From positions 1-39,880 of the forward strand of contig NZ_JAEUPY010000569.1 of NCBI RefSeq assembly GCF_016790065.1: a stretch of 39,880 nucleotides of DNA. The letters run 5' to 3'. The DNA is from Steroidobacter sp. (lineage in GTDB: Bacteria; Pseudomonadota; Gammaproteobacteria; Steroidobacterales; Steroidobacteraceae). Below the pieces are notes generated by a model. That model was not told the DNA's origin. It saw only the letters and a list, made by a program, of their open reading frames with translations, and did no database searches. Shown in pieces: positions 1-8,943 of the stretch (position 1 is its first letter; every line of letters starts with the position of its first letter). A program made the position numbers and the translations under genes.

Positions 1-1606
1 CATGGGCCTTGGCAGTCAACCAGCCACCAATCACAACACCGCCGAGCATTAGATAAGACACGCAGATGGCCAGCGCGCCATCCGGGTCCTTCAATACCGC
101 AGCCGTCGCATCCTTCAACAACGCGACGCCTTCCAGTGCAGCAGCTTTGCTGGCAGCGACGCCAGCATCCGACGACGACAACGCATCCAACTCAGCCTGC
201 ATGTCAGCGATCAATGCATGCATCGCCGCGCCATTGTCTCGACCGACCTTACGACCAACCAAATCGTTGGCTTGAATGCCGGTAGTCCCCTCATAAATCG
301 GCGCGATGCGCGAGTCGCGAAGAATCTGCGCAGCGCCGGTTTCTTCGATGAAACCCATGCCGCCATGAACCTGCACACCGAGCGAGGCCATCAGCACGCC
401 CAACTCAGTGGACCAGCCCTTCACGATGGGAATCAGCAACTCGCCGCGAGCCTGAGCCTTGGTCTTCTCAGCGCCCTCAGGCAAATGCTTGCCGAGATCG
501 AGCTGCATAGCCGCGTACAAACCAACAGCGCGAGCAGCGTCGGTGTAGGCCTTCTGAGTGAGCAGCATGCGCTTGATATCGGGGTGATAAGCAATCGGCG
601 CCGCCTTACCCTCAGGCACATTCTTCGCCTTGGGCTTGCCCTGCACACGAGTGCGCGCGTACTCGAGCGCCTGCTGATAGGCACGCTCGGCGAGCGCATA
701 ACCTTCCAAGCCAACTGACAGACGCGCGGCGTTCATCATGATGAACATATATTCCAAGCCGCGATTCTCTTCGCCGACCAGGTAGCCGATCGCGCCTTCC
801 TTGTCGCCATACGACAGCACGCAAGTCGGGCTGCCATGAATGCCCAGCTTGTGCTCGATGGAAACAGTGCGCACATCGTTGCGAGCACCGAGGCTACCGT
901 CGTCGTTCACCAGCGTCTTCGGCACGATGAACAACGAAATGCCGCGCACACCCGCCGGCGCACCTTCGACACGACCGAGCACCATGTGAATGATGTTGGA
1001 CGTGTAGTCGTGATCGCCGTAAGTGATAAAGATCTTCTGGCCGTACAAGCGGAAGTGATCGCCTTCGCGCGTGGCGCGAGTACGAATGGCCGCCAGATCC
1101 GAACCGGCCTGAGGCTCGGTCAGGTTCATGGTGCCGGTCCATTCGCCGCTGATCATCTTGGGCAGGTACTTGGCCTTCTGCTCATGCGAGCCGCACTGAT
1201 TGATGGCTTCGACTGCGCCCTGCGTGAGCATGGGACACAGCTTGAACGCCAAGTTGGCAGACGCCCACAACTCTTCCACAGCCGTGCCGAGAATGATCGG
1301 CGCCCCTTGGCCACCGAACTCGGCTTCAGCGCGCAGCTGCGTCCAGCCGCCTTCGACGAACTTGTCGTACGCCGCCTTGAACTCAGCCGGCATGCGCACG
1401 CCGTCCGGAGTCCACTTGGCGCCGGTGCGATCGCCGATACGATTGATGGGATCGAGCACACCCTCGGCGAACCGCCCCGCTTCTTCGAGTACCGCATCGG
1501 TAAACTCGGTGGAATAGTCAGGCAGGTCGGACAGTCCGACCAAACGCTGATCGCCGATCAATTGATGAATGGCGAAGCGCAGTTCTTTGAGCGGTGCTTT
1601 GTACAT
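1..1606 (-). CDS. acyl-CoA dehydrogenase, large C-terminal-domain type (partial, 3' end outside window)
   Basis: FAD enzyme that makes the alpha-beta double bond in an acyl-CoA. Translating the minus strand from the ATG at 1606 gives MYKAPLKELRFAIHQLIGDQ, the usual opening of the roughly 600-residue acyl-CoA dehydrogenases often labelled DmdC-like. 535 codons lie in the window, so about 60 C-terminal residues are missing. Visible marks are the substrate/FAD loop MNLTEPQAGSDLA, the middle-domain stretch FRLYGQKIFITYGDHD, and IYEGTTGIQANDLVGRKV, where E439 is the expected catalytic base. It starts 31 bases after the icmF stop on the same strand, so the two are probably one operon, with this enzyme acting on a branched or short acyl-CoA connected to the mutase product. 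The upstream Shine-Dalgarno is weak, suggesting coupling to icmF. The exact chain length preference cannot be read from the sequence. Confidence 0.93.
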   Translation of the reverse strand, partial: MYKAPLKELRFAIHQLIGDQRLVGLSDLPDYSTEFTDAVLEEAGRFAEGVLDPINRIGDRTGAKWTPDGVRMPAEFKAAYDKFVEGGWTQLRAEAEFGGQGAPIILGTAVEELWASANLAFKLCPMLTQGAVEAINQCGSHEQKAKYLPKMISGEWTGTMNLTEPQAGSDLAAIRTRATREGDHFRLYGQKIFITYGDHDYTSNIIHMVLGRVEGAPAGVRGISLFIVPKTLVNDDGSLGARNDVRTVSIEHKLGIHGSPTCVLSYGDKEGAIGYLVGEENRGLEYMFIMMNAARLSVGLEGYALAERAYQQALEYARTRVQGKPKAKNVPEGKAAPIAYHPDIKRMLLTQKAYTDAARAVGLYAAMQLDLGKHLPEGAEKTKAQARGELLIPIVKGWSTELGVLMASLGVQVHGGMGFIEETGAAQILRDSRIAPIYEGTTGIQANDLVGRKVGRDNGAAMHALIADMQAELDALSSSDAGVAASKAAALEGVALLKDATAAVLKDPDGALAICVSYLMLGGVVIGGWLTAKAH

Positions 1607-1637
1607 GGACGTCTACGTTCTCGAGCTGATCCGTGGC

Positions 1638-4600
1638 TTACATGCTGCGCCGATACTGCCCGCCCACCTCGTACAGGGCGCGGGAGATCTGACCCAGGGA
1701 GCATACTTTAACCGCGTTCATCAGCTCGGCGAACACATTGCCGCCGGAAGTGGCCACCTTTTGTAACTCCAGCAACGCGTCCGGCGCCGAGCCGGTATTG
1801 CGCTGCTGGAACGCTTTCACCATGGCCACCTGGAAATCCTTTTCCTCGTCGGTGGATCGAATCAACGCCACGCCCTTTGCCGCCTCATCCGAGTCGGTAC
1901 TCGAAAGGAAGGTATTCACTCCGATCAGCGGCAGCGAGCCATCGTGCTTGCGCTTCTCGTAGTACATGCTCTCTTCCTGGATCTTGCCGCGCTGGTACAT
2001 GGTCTCCATGGCACCCAGCACGCCGCCGCGCTCGGACAGCGATTCGAACTCGCGGTACACGGCCTCTTCGACCAGATCGGTGAGCTGTTCGAGGAAGAAC
2101 GAGCCCTGCCAGGGATTCTGGTTATTGTTCAGGCCCAGCTCCTTGTTGATGATGAGCTGGATGGCCACCGCGCGACGCACACTCTCTTCGGTCGGTGTGG
2201 TGAGCGCTTCGTCATAGGCATTGGTGTGCAGAGAGTTGCAGTTGTCGAACAGCGCGTACATCGCTTGCAGCGTGGTACGAATGTCGTTGAACTGAATTTC
2301 CTGGGCGTGCAAGGAACGACCGGACGTCTGCACGTGATACTTGAGCATCTGGCTACGCGGACCGGCGCCGTATAGGTCGCGCATGGCACGCGCCCAAATT
2401 CGGCGAGCGACGCGACCGATGACGGCGTACTCCGGATCCATGCCGTTGGAGAAGAAAAACGACAGGTTGGGCGCGAAGTCATCGATCTTCATGCCACGCG
2501 CCAGGTAGTACTCGACGATGGTGAAGCCGTTGGACAGCGTGAACGCCAGCTGGCTGATGGGATTCGCACCCGCTTCGGCGATGTGATAGCCGGAGATGGA
2601 CACCGAATAGAAATTCCGCACCTTGTTGTCGATGAAGAACTGTTGCACGTCGCCCATCATGCGCAGCGCGAACTCGGTGGAGAAGATACAAGTGTTTTGC
2701 GCCTGATCTTCCTTGAGAATGTCGGCCTGCACCGTACCCCGCACCAGTGACATCGCTTCAGCGCGCAGCTTGGCGTGTTCTTCGGCGGTCAAGACCCCCG
2801 GCGCAACCAACTGATCGCTGGTAATACCGAGCAACGCGATGCCGGAGCCGTCGTGACCCTGCGGCAAATCGCCGTTGTAGAGTGCGTCGGAATAGCCCTT
2901 GGACTTCATCTCGCTACGCAGGGTGGCGATGCGCTTTTCAGTGGCATCCCAACGGCCTTGCGCACGCAAGAAGCGTTCGACGCGCTGATCGATGGCCGTG
3001 TTCATGAACATGGCCAGCAACATCGGTGCCGGGCCATTGATGGTCATGGACACCGACGTGGTCGGCGCGCACAGATCGAAGCCGGAATACAGCTTCTTCA
3101 TGTCATCGAGAGTGGCGATGGATACGCCCGAGTTACCGGTGCGGCCATAAATATCCGGACGCGTATCCGGATCTTCGCCATACAGCGTGGTGGAATCGAA
3201 TGCCGTCGACAGGCGAGTGGCGCCGTGACCGCCGGCGAGATAATGGAAACGTCGATTGGTCCGCTCCGGGCCGCCTTCGCCGGCGAACATGCGGATCGGA
3301 TCTTCTTCCTCGCGCCGATACGGATACACACCACCGGTGTACGGATAGCTGCCCGGCAGGTTCTCGGAAAAAATGAACTGCAACGTCTCGCCCCAATCCT
3401 TGAAGCGCGGCACGGCGATCTTGGCCATCTGATTGCCGCTCAACGACGTCACGTAGTTGTCGCCAGTGACGTTCTTGTCGCGCACCTTGTACGAATACTT
3501 CTCGTCGGTGACGCCTTTGACCCGCTGCGGCCAACGCTTCAACTCGCCAACACCTTCGGCACCGATAGCGTCCAGCGCCTGGTTGTAAACAGCGCGCAGC
3601 TCGCGACGTGTAGCGTCGATAGCCTGATCGTTGAGCGCACTCTCGGGGAAACGATCCAACGGACCCGGCAATTGCGCGTCATGCAAAGCACGCAACGTTT
3701 CATAGACACCGGCGGCGCGTCGAGCCGCATCGACAATCGAATCGATGTTGGCGCGAACCTTACGACCGCCTGAAGCGATCTCGGCGAGATAACGGCTGCG
3801 TGTCCCTGGAATCAGCGGATCGCGCGACACGAACTTGGTCGGCCCCACATCGCCGGGCGACCACTGCGGATCGGCCGGACGCTTCACATTCACCTGTCGG
3901 CACAGCTCGGCGAACAAACGATTCACGCCCGGATCGTTGAAGCGACTGGCGATGGTCGGGAAGACCGGAATTTCTTCGTCAGCCAAGCGCGCGAGATCTG
4001 GATGATTACGACGCCACTGTTTGCGGACGTCGCGCAGAGCATCTTCGGCGCCGCGCTTCTCGAACTTGTTCAGCACCACCATGTCGGCGAAGTCCAGCAT
4101 GTCGATCTTTTCGAGCTGGCTGGCGGCGCCGTATTCGCTGGTCATCACATAGGCCGACACATCGACCATGTCAGTGATTTCGGTGTCGGACTGACCGATA
4201 CCGGCGGTCTCGACGATGATCAAATCGAAGTTCGCCAGACGCAGCAGCCCAATAACGTCTTTGAGCACCGCGCTGGTCGCAAGATTCTGACGACGCGTCG
4301 CCAGCGAACGCATGAATACATTCGCGGCGGCCAGCGAATTCATACGAATACGATCGCCGAGCAAAGCACCACCCGAGCGCCGACGCGTCGGATCCATGGC
4401 CACCACGGCAATGTTCTTATCCGGGAAATGACGCACGAAGCGCTGTAACAACTCGTCATTCAAACTGGATTTGCCGGCACCGCCGGTGCCAGTGAGGCCG
4501 ATCACCGGTGCACCGCTCTTGCCTTGCACTTTACCGATCGCTTTACGAATTTCCTGACCAGCCGCGTCTTCGGCGCTGGTGGCTTCGAGCAAAGAAATAG

Positions 4601-5138
4601 CCTGGGCCAGTTGATGATGATCGCGCGGGTCGAGCGAACTGCCGGCACCGAACGCATAGTTCGGTTTGGCCGAAGCAGCGACGCGTTGGAACACGTCGTC
4701 GATCATGCCGTCCAGGCCCATGCGGCGGCCGTCTTCGGGCGTATAGATCTTTTCGACGCCGTGCTGTTCCAGTGCGGCGACTTCGTGGGGGGCAATGGTG
4801 CCGCCGCCGCCGACGATCACGCGAATATGGTCGACGCCTTGTTCGCGCAACATGTCGACCATGTAAGCGAAATATTCGTTATGTCCGCCCTGGTAGGACG
4901 ACACCGCGATGCCGTCGGCGTCTTCCTGAATGGCGGCGCGGACGATATCCGCCACGCTGCGGTTATGTCCAAGGTGCACCACCTCGGCGCCATGCGCCTG
5001 TAACAGGCGGCGAATCATGTTGATGGCGGCGTCATGCCCGTCAAACAACGACGCCGCACTGACGAAACGCAGCGGATGGGTCTCGCTGCGGGTGGCCCGG
5101 TTATCGGCACGGAACGGCAGAACAGCGGCTGTATTCAT
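1638..5138 (-). CDS. icmF: fused isobutyryl-CoA mutase (IcmF), adenosylcobalamin dependent
   Basis: Interconverts isobutyryl-CoA and n-butyryl-CoA with coenzyme B12. The 1166 residues show the IcmF order. An N-terminal B12 domain has DGHDAA at 33-38 (H35 is the cobalt ligand; the last position of the classical DxHxxG is Ala). A MeaB-like G-protein chaperone domain has Walker A GTGGAGKS at 217-224 and NKFE at 357-360 (Glu where most G proteins have Asp). The C-terminal mutase barrel follows. Two residues argue for isobutyryl-CoA rather than methylmalonyl-CoA: F618 in RMFAGEG (Tyr in methylmalonyl-CoA mutase) and Q814 in AQNTCIF (Arg in methylmalonyl-CoA mutase). These two sites are 196 residues apart here against about 118 in the P. 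shermanii mutase, so a long insertion separates them. It is followed by an acyl-CoA dehydrogenase gene and faces a TetR gene. Known family members also act on isovaleryl/pivalyl-CoA, so side activities are possible. Confidence 0.95.
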   Translation of the reverse strand: MNTAAVLPFRADNRATRSETHPLRFVSAASLFDGHDAAINMIRRLLQAHGAEVVHLGHNRSVADIVRAAIQEDADGIAVSSYQGGHNEYFAYMVDMLREQGVDHIRVIVGGGGTIAPHEVAALEQHGVEKIYTPEDGRRMGLDGMIDDVFQRVAASAKPNYAFGAGSSLDPRDHHQLAQAISLLEATSAEDAAGQEIRKAIGKVQGKSGAPVIGLTGTGGAGKSSLNDELLQRFVRHFPDKNIAVVAMDPTRRRSGGALLGDRIRMNSLAAANVFMRSLATRRQNLATSAVLKDVIGLLRLANFDLIIVETAGIGQSDTEITDMVDVSAYVMTSEYGAASQLEKIDMLDFADMVVLNKFEKRGAEDALRDVRKQWRRNHPDLARLADEEIPVFPTIASRFNDPGVNRLFAELCRQVNVKRPADPQWSPGDVGPTKFVSRDPLIPGTRSRYLAEIASGGRKVRANIDSIVDAARRAAGVYETLRALHDAQLPGPLDRFPESALNDQAIDATRRELRAVYNQALDAIGAEGVGELKRWPQRVKGVTDEKYSYKVRDKNVTGDNYVTSLSGNQMAKIAVPRFKDWGETLQFIFSENLPGSYPYTGGVYPYRREEEDPIRMFAGEGGPERTNRRFHYLAGGHGATRLSTAFDSTTLYGEDPDTRPDIYGRTGNSGVSIATLDDMKKLYSGFDLCAPTTSVSMTINGPAPMLLAMFMNTAIDQRVERFLRAQGRWDATEKRIATLRSEMKSKGYSDALYNGDLPQGHDGSGIALLGITSDQLVAPGVLTAEEHAKLRAEAMSLVRGTVQADILKEDQAQNTCIFSTEFALRMMGDVQQFFIDNKVRNFYSVSISGYHIAEAGANPISQLAFTLSNGFTIVEYYLARGMKIDDFAPNLSFFFSNGMDPEYAVIGRVARRIWARAMRDLYGAGPRSQMLKYHVQTSGRSLHAQEIQFNDIRTTLQAMYALFDNCNSLHTNAYDEALTTPTEESVRRAVAIQLIINKELGLNNNQNPWQGSFFLEQLTDLVEEAVYREFESLSERGGVLGAMETMYQRGKIQEESMYYEKRKHDGSLPLIGVNTFLSSTDSDEAAKGVALIRSTDEEKDFQVAMVKAFQQRNTGSAPDALLELQKVATSGGNVFAELMNAVKVCSLGQISRALYEVGGQYRRSM

Positions 5139-5340
5139 GTCGGCTCGCCTCGCAACGAGGGCAAATTAAACATTGGACTCTAATTTACCCACGAGTATAT
5201 TTAGCCTCACCCCACCCGGTCAATCAGGCCAGCCCCTCAGCCGGTGGCTCGGGCCAGTGAATCGGGTCGGTCAATCGGGTCGGGCCCGGGGCCGGCACTA
5301 CGTTATGATCGGACTTTCCCCCTCCAGGAGCAGCTTACCG
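5139..5340. promoter_or_regulatory. divergent icmF / TetR promoter region
   Basis: About 200 bases separate the two divergent starts. The icmF-proximal part (about 5160-5205) is AT-rich in a GC-rich context and must hold the icmF promoter. It contains the loose inverted pair CTAA...TTAG (5180-5204) and ACTC...GAGT. The TetR-proximal part has a direct repeat AATCGGGTCGG at 5260-5270 and 5273-5283. A TetR operator is expected here, but none of these is convincing alone. Confidence 0.4.
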
Positions 5341-5994
5341 GTGGCAGGTCGACAGGCGCGCAAGAGCATTCCGCAACGGGCTAGCGGCCCGGCCCTATGG
5401 GCCGCCGTGGGCGCGCGGGTGCGGGATCGGGAACGCAAGCGGGACGCAGTCGTCATGACCGCCGCGCGGGCCTTCCGGGAGCGCGGATATCACAACACGT
5501 CGCTGGACGACATCGCGCGCGAGCTCAATGTCACCAAGCCGACCGTGTATCACTACGTCGAAAACAAAGAACAATTGTTGTTCGAATGTTTCCGCGCCGG
5601 TTTGAAACTGATCATGGACGGCATCGCAGAACAGCAGGACTCGACCGCGACCGGCCGGGAACGCCTGGCAAAAGTGATCGCACGTTATGCCGAAGCCATC
5701 ACGTCGGATTTCGGCTGGTGCATGGTGCAGGCCGAGAACCAGGACTTGAGTCCGGCGATGAGCCGCAAAGTGAAGTCGCTGAAATCGGAGATCGACCAAG
5801 GCCTGCGCAGTTTGATTCGTGCCGGCGTCAACGACGGCTCGATCCGGCCATGCGATGAGAAGATGACGGCGTTCGCGTTGGCCGGCGCGCTCAACTGGAT
5901 CGCGCACTGGTATCGCAGCGACGACCAACTCGCCGCCAGCGAAATCTCGCTGCGCTTCATCGAACTCTTCGAACTAGGCTTGCGGCCGCGCTGA
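5341..5994 (+). CDS. TetR-family transcriptional regulator
   Basis: One-component repressor, 217 residues from the proposed GTG start. AGGAG at 5326-5330 sits 10 bases before this GTG, which decides the start. The frame is open further upstream to 5173 but without a comparable ribosome site, and that extension reads as low-complexity promoter sequence. The helix-turn-helix lies around residues 52-75 (HNTSLDDIARELNVTKPTVYHY), followed by NKEQLLFEC, typical of TetR proteins. The remaining helical ligand domain is about 140 residues. It is divergent from icmF and probably controls icmF and the acyl-CoA dehydrogenase in response to an acyl-CoA or fatty acid; that link is inference from position. 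The 3' end is 8 bases from the convergent Hpt gene. Confidence 0.88.
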   Translation: MAGRQARKSIPQRASGPALWAAVGARVRDRERKRDAVVMTAARAFRERGYHNTSLDDIARELNVTKPTVYHYVENKEQLLFECFRAGLKLIMDGIAEQQDSTATGRERLAKVIARYAEAITSDFGWCMVQAENQDLSPAMSRKVKSLKSEIDQGLRSLIRAGVNDGSIRPCDEKMTAFALAGALNWIAHWYRSDDQLAASEISLRFIELFELGLRPR

Positions 5995-6002
5995 GGCGCT
6001 GG

Positions 6003-6347
6003 CTAGGTGGGCGTGGCGCGATTCGCACACGCCTTCTCGATAGCCGCTTGTAACTTCTCGAGCACCGGTACCATGCGGGGTTGATCCACCTGCCCCGCCG
6101 CCACGAAGCCAGCGGCCATGCGTTCCATCTCGCCGGCCAGATTACTGATCTCATCGAAATGTAACATCGCGCCGCTGCCGTGCATGCGATGCGTGAGCGC
6201 TTCGACTTCGCGAACCACGTTCAAATCGCCGCTGGCAGCGAAGTCGACCAGGCTGCGCAGCTGCACGATTTCTTTGCTGACGCGATCCAGATAACGGCCG
6301 GCGATTACGACCATCTTGGCCCGTAGCTCATCCGGCGTCATGCCCAT
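6003..6347 (-). CDS. Hpt-domain phosphotransfer protein
   Basis: A 114-residue single-domain histidine phosphotransfer protein. The motif THRMHGSGAMLHF carries H53, the expected phosphorylated histidine (family pattern HxLKGxxxxLG, with His in place of Lys three residues on). The start is taken at the ATG that overlaps the stop of the upstream response regulator as TAATG, so translation is coupled; an ATG five codons earlier would lie inside that gene. It is the last gene of a four-gene minus-strand unit with REC, REC-GGDEF and REC-degenerate GGDEF proteins. It most likely passes phosphate between the REC domain of the hybrid kinase at 11094-14612 and one of the neighbouring REC proteins. Partner choice is inference. 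Confidence 0.88.
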   Translation of the reverse strand: MGMTPDELRAKMVVIAGRYLDRVSKEIVQLRSLVDFAASGDLNVVREVEALTHRMHGSGAMLHFDEISNLAGEMERMAAGFVAAGQVDQPRMVPVLEKLQAAIEKACANRATPT

Positions 6348-6733
6348 TACAGCGATTCCCACACTGCGAACACATGTTCCGCGAGCAACATGGGATCGAA
6401 AGGTTTGGCGATCACTGCCGCCGCGCCGAGCGCACGAAATCGCGCCACTTCCTGCGGCATGGCTTTGGCAGTCATGAATATGACCGGAATGGCTTGCAGC
6501 TCGGGTTGACTCCGCATCTGTTGCAGCGTGGTCGGGCCGTCCATGCTGGGCATCATCACATCCAGCAGCACCAGATCCGGCCGGTGCGCCTGCATGCTCT
6601 GCAGGGCACGCACGCCGGAATCGGCAGTACTCACCGACAAGGTCGGCTCCAAACCGAGCGCCATCTGCACGATCTCCCGAATGTCGGGCTCATCGTCGAC
6701 GTACAAAATTTCGCGCAGCTGTTCTCTTTTCAT
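6347..6733 (-). CDS. single-domain response regulator (CheY-like REC)
   Basis: A stand-alone receiver domain of 128 residues with no output domain. The acidic pair is in ILYVDDEPDI (about 10-18), the phosphoacceptor is D58 in LVLLDVMMPSMDG, the conserved Thr/Ser is in FMTAK (86-90), and the lysine is K110 in VIAKPFDP. The start ATG overlaps the stop of the diguanylate cyclase gene (TAATG), and its own stop overlaps the Hpt start in the same way, so three proteins are made in a coupled series. Such lone REC proteins serve as phosphate shuttles or sinks, or as protein-binding switches. Its place between a REC-GGDEF and an Hpt suggests a relay role. Confidence 0.93.
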   Translation of the reverse strand: MKREQLREILYVDDEPDIREIVQMALGLEPTLSVSTADSGVRALQSMQAHRPDLVLLDVMMPSMDGPTTLQQMRSQPELQAIPVIFMTAKAMPQEVARFRALGAAAVIAKPFDPMLLAEHVFAVWESL

Positions 6734-7797
6734 TATTGGCGTACCTCTCCCTGGGTGTCGCGACCGTCGCCGGCCGAGCCGGCGGAAATGGCGTCCGCCG
6801 TGAGCGGCGAATCGCCATGCAAAGTCATGGTGTAACGATTGCGGCCATCGCGCTTGCTGGCGTACAAACATTGATCGGCGATTTCCAGCAGGCCCTTGAA
6901 GCTCAGCTCATGCGACAGCATTTGCCCGGCCTCGGCGGCACCGATGCTGATGGTCACTGGAATCGGGTCCGACGACGTGCCGATCTCAGTTTCTGCCAGG
7001 CCTGCGACCAGGCGCTGGGCCACGATCTCAGCACCCCGCAGATCGGTGTCGATCAACACGACCAAGAACTCTTCGCCGCCATAGCGGCCGATCCAATCGC
7101 AGGAACGCGGCAACAGCTCACGCATGCGGCGATAGGCGCCCCGCAGGACTTCGTCGCCGACAGCGTGACCGTAGCGATCGTTGATGCGTTTGAAAAAATC
7201 GATGTCGACCAGCAACAGCGACATGGGATGACCGAAACGGCGCGTGCGTTCCAGTTCCAACGACAGCTGTCGTTCCAGATATCGCCGGCTATAGGCACCG
7301 GTGAGCACATCGGTGTTGGCCATCTGCCGCTTCTGATCGAGCGCCCGGCGCAACGCCTGCTCCAGCCCGACGATGCGACGCGCATTGCCCAACCGCGCCA
7401 CCAGCTCGGGCGCGGAAATGTTTTTCTTGCCCAGATAATCGTCGGCCCCGGCTTTCAGGCCCGAGACGATGTCGGCGGCCGCGTTCTGCGCCGTCAACAG
7501 GAATATATATAAGTAGCCGGGATAGCTGCCCTCGCGGGCTCGCTTGCACAACGTGACCCCGTCCATGCCGGGCATGTTGCGGTCGGTGATCATGATGGGA
7601 CAGAACTCGCGCTCGAGTAGCTGCAAGGCTTCCTCGCCGCTGGCAGCAGTGGCGGTTTGGTAACCCGCTTCCTGTACCACTGCGACTAGATAGTCCCGCG
7701 CCTCCGGGTCGTCGTCGACGATCAGCACGCGCAGCTCCGGCTGCAACGCGCCGAGATCAAGCGTCAGCGTCTGCTCGAATACGCTGGTCTCAGCCAT
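6733..7797 (-). CDS. diguanylate cyclase with N-terminal receiver domain (REC-GGDEF)
   Basis: Makes cyclic di-GMP from two GTP when its receiver is phosphorylated (PleD/WspR-type logic). In the 354-residue product the REC domain occupies about 25-145, with phosphoacceptor D72 in MITDRNMPGMDG. A short helical linker follows, then a GGDEF domain to about 325. The active-site motif is intact as GGEEF at 240-244. The inhibitory I-site RxxD is present as RSCD exactly five residues upstream, so product feedback inhibition is expected. The start chosen is the ATG at 7797, 7 bases after the upstream stop; an ATG at 7839 would overlap the upstream gene. This is the only clearly catalytic output in the cluster. 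Confidence 0.93.
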   Translation of the reverse strand: MAETSVFEQTLTLDLGALQPELRVLIVDDDPEARDYLVAVVQEAGYQTATAASGEEALQLLEREFCPIMITDRNMPGMDGVTLCKRAREGSYPGYLYIFLLTAQNAAADIVSGLKAGADDYLGKKNISAPELVARLGNARRIVGLEQALRRALDQKRQMANTDVLTGAYSRRYLERQLSLELERTRRFGHPMSLLLVDIDFFKRINDRYGHAVGDEVLRGAYRRMRELLPRSCDWIGRYGGEEFLVVLIDTDLRGAEIVAQRLVAGLAETEIGTSSDPIPVTISIGAAEAGQMLSHELSFKGLLEIADQCLYASKRDGRNRYTMTLHGDSPLTADAISAGSAGDGRDTQGEVRQ

Positions 7798-7804
7798 GCT
7801 CGGC

Positions 7805-8746
7805 TCAACCAGCTTCGGTGCGCCGAGGCGCGGGTGCAACCCGAGCGCCGGCTTCGGCTACGCGCAACAGTCCTTCAATGTTGTCGGCGATTTGTTGCGA
7901 GGGGCGAGTCTCTTCGCCCGGCGTGAACGAAGCACACCCCACGCGTGCGATGAAGCTGTCGATGGGCGTCTGCAGGCGAGCCGCCAACAGGCTGCTGATG
8001 CGAGCACCGACACCCTCTGCGGACGCATGCGGGGTCTCGGGCAATACCACGGCGATCCGCTGCACGCCGTCGGTGCCGCGATAGCGAGTGGCGAAATCGA
8101 TATCGATGCGCACGGCATCGGCAACGAGCTGCACCGCCTGCTCCATCAGGCCGCCGACTCCGTCACCGCTGTCGGACTCCAGTTGCACTACCAGCACCGA
8201 CAGATTGCGCCCGTAGCGAGCCGCACGCTTCACTTCGGCACGCATGCGATCCGCCAGCACGCCGGTGGCGAAGTCGCTGACCGCATTGGCAGCGCCCTGC
8301 TGTTTGACCGCGTGCAAGGCCTGGCGCATTTCCACGGCGCGAAAACCGGCCCGAATACCGGCCACGATCTTGGCATCCGGGGCACGCTTGCTCAGATAGT
8401 CATCGACGCCCGCGAAGTAGCCGCGCTCGTGCGAGCTATCGTCATCGAGCACCGTCAGCATGATGATGTAGGTTTCTTTGTCGCCCTGGGCGCGCAGACT
8501 TTCGGTGAGCCGAATGCCATCCATGCGCGGCATCTGCCAGTCGGTGATCACCACCGGGAACGATTGAGTCTGCAACAGCTCGAGCGCGGCACTACCGTCG
8601 CTGGCCGTGTGGGTATCGAAGCCCAACGATTTGAGCCGGTCCGCCATCAGCTCCAGCTCGAGCTCATCGTCATCCACCAGCAGAATGCGCTGGGTCGGAC
8701 GTGCCATCGGTAAGTCGGAAGCGTGGCTCATGTGAGCGTCAGTCAT
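7805..8746 (-). CDS. response regulator with degenerate GGDEF domain
   Basis: A 313-residue protein with a REC domain at about 19-140 (phosphoacceptor D69 in VVITDWQMPRMDG) and a second domain that has the GGDEF fold pattern but not its catalytic signature. Where GG[DE]EF should stand the sequence reads RYRGTDGVQRIAVVLP, so catalysis is not expected. It could instead act as a GTP or c-di-GMP sensor, a dimer partner for the active cyclase made by the next gene, or a protein-docking domain. The start is taken at MTDAHMSH, because the open frame upstream runs into the promoter of the divergent kinase genes. It heads the four-gene unit and is 7 bases from the active cyclase. Confidence 0.85.
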   Translation of the reverse strand: MTDAHMSHASDLPMARPTQRILLVDDDELELELMADRLKSLGFDTHTASDGSAALELLQTQSFPVVITDWQMPRMDGIRLTESLRAQGDKETYIIMLTVLDDDSSHERGYFAGVDDYLSKRAPDAKIVAGIRAGFRAVEMRQALHAVKQQGAANAVSDFATGVLADRMRAEVKRAARYGRNLSVLVVQLESDSGDGVGGLMEQAVQLVADAVRIDIDFATRYRGTDGVQRIAVVLPETPHASAEGVGARISSLLAARLQTPIDSFIARVGCASFTPGEETRPSQQIADNIEGLLRVAEAGARVAPAPRRTEAG

Positions 8747-8943
8747 TGGTTGTGCGAATTTACCGGCAGCTTGGCGGCGTGCGCCGCGGCATAAGATCAG
8801 GTAGCCGACGGCAATTGCATGAGTGATTCCCGCAATCGCCGCCCGGTATGAAGTCCGTAGCAAAGGAGGGTATATAACCCCTGCTGCAATAGTGGCACTC
8901 GCCAGGCATGCGCGAGCATTAGCATTGGTCGCGAGGGACGTCA
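8747..8943. promoter_or_regulatory. divergent promoter region between the relay operons
   Basis: About 200 bases between the minus-strand REC/GGDEF unit and the plus-strand kinase unit. An AT-rich core GGGTATATAACCC (8868-8880) is the best candidate for a -10 region on either strand. GAGGG at 8933-8937, six bases before a TTG, is the ribosome site for the first kinase. I see no clear operator. Confidence 0.4.

Noticed and set aside
2775-3773. Open frame of about 330 codons opposite icmF.
   Set aside because: Antisense shadow; icmF is certain by domains and catalytic residues on the other strand.
1638-5138. Methylmalonyl-CoA mutase.
   Set aside because: B12, G-protein and mutase domains are all fused in IcmF order, and the two selecting residues are Phe and Gln rather than Tyr and Arg.
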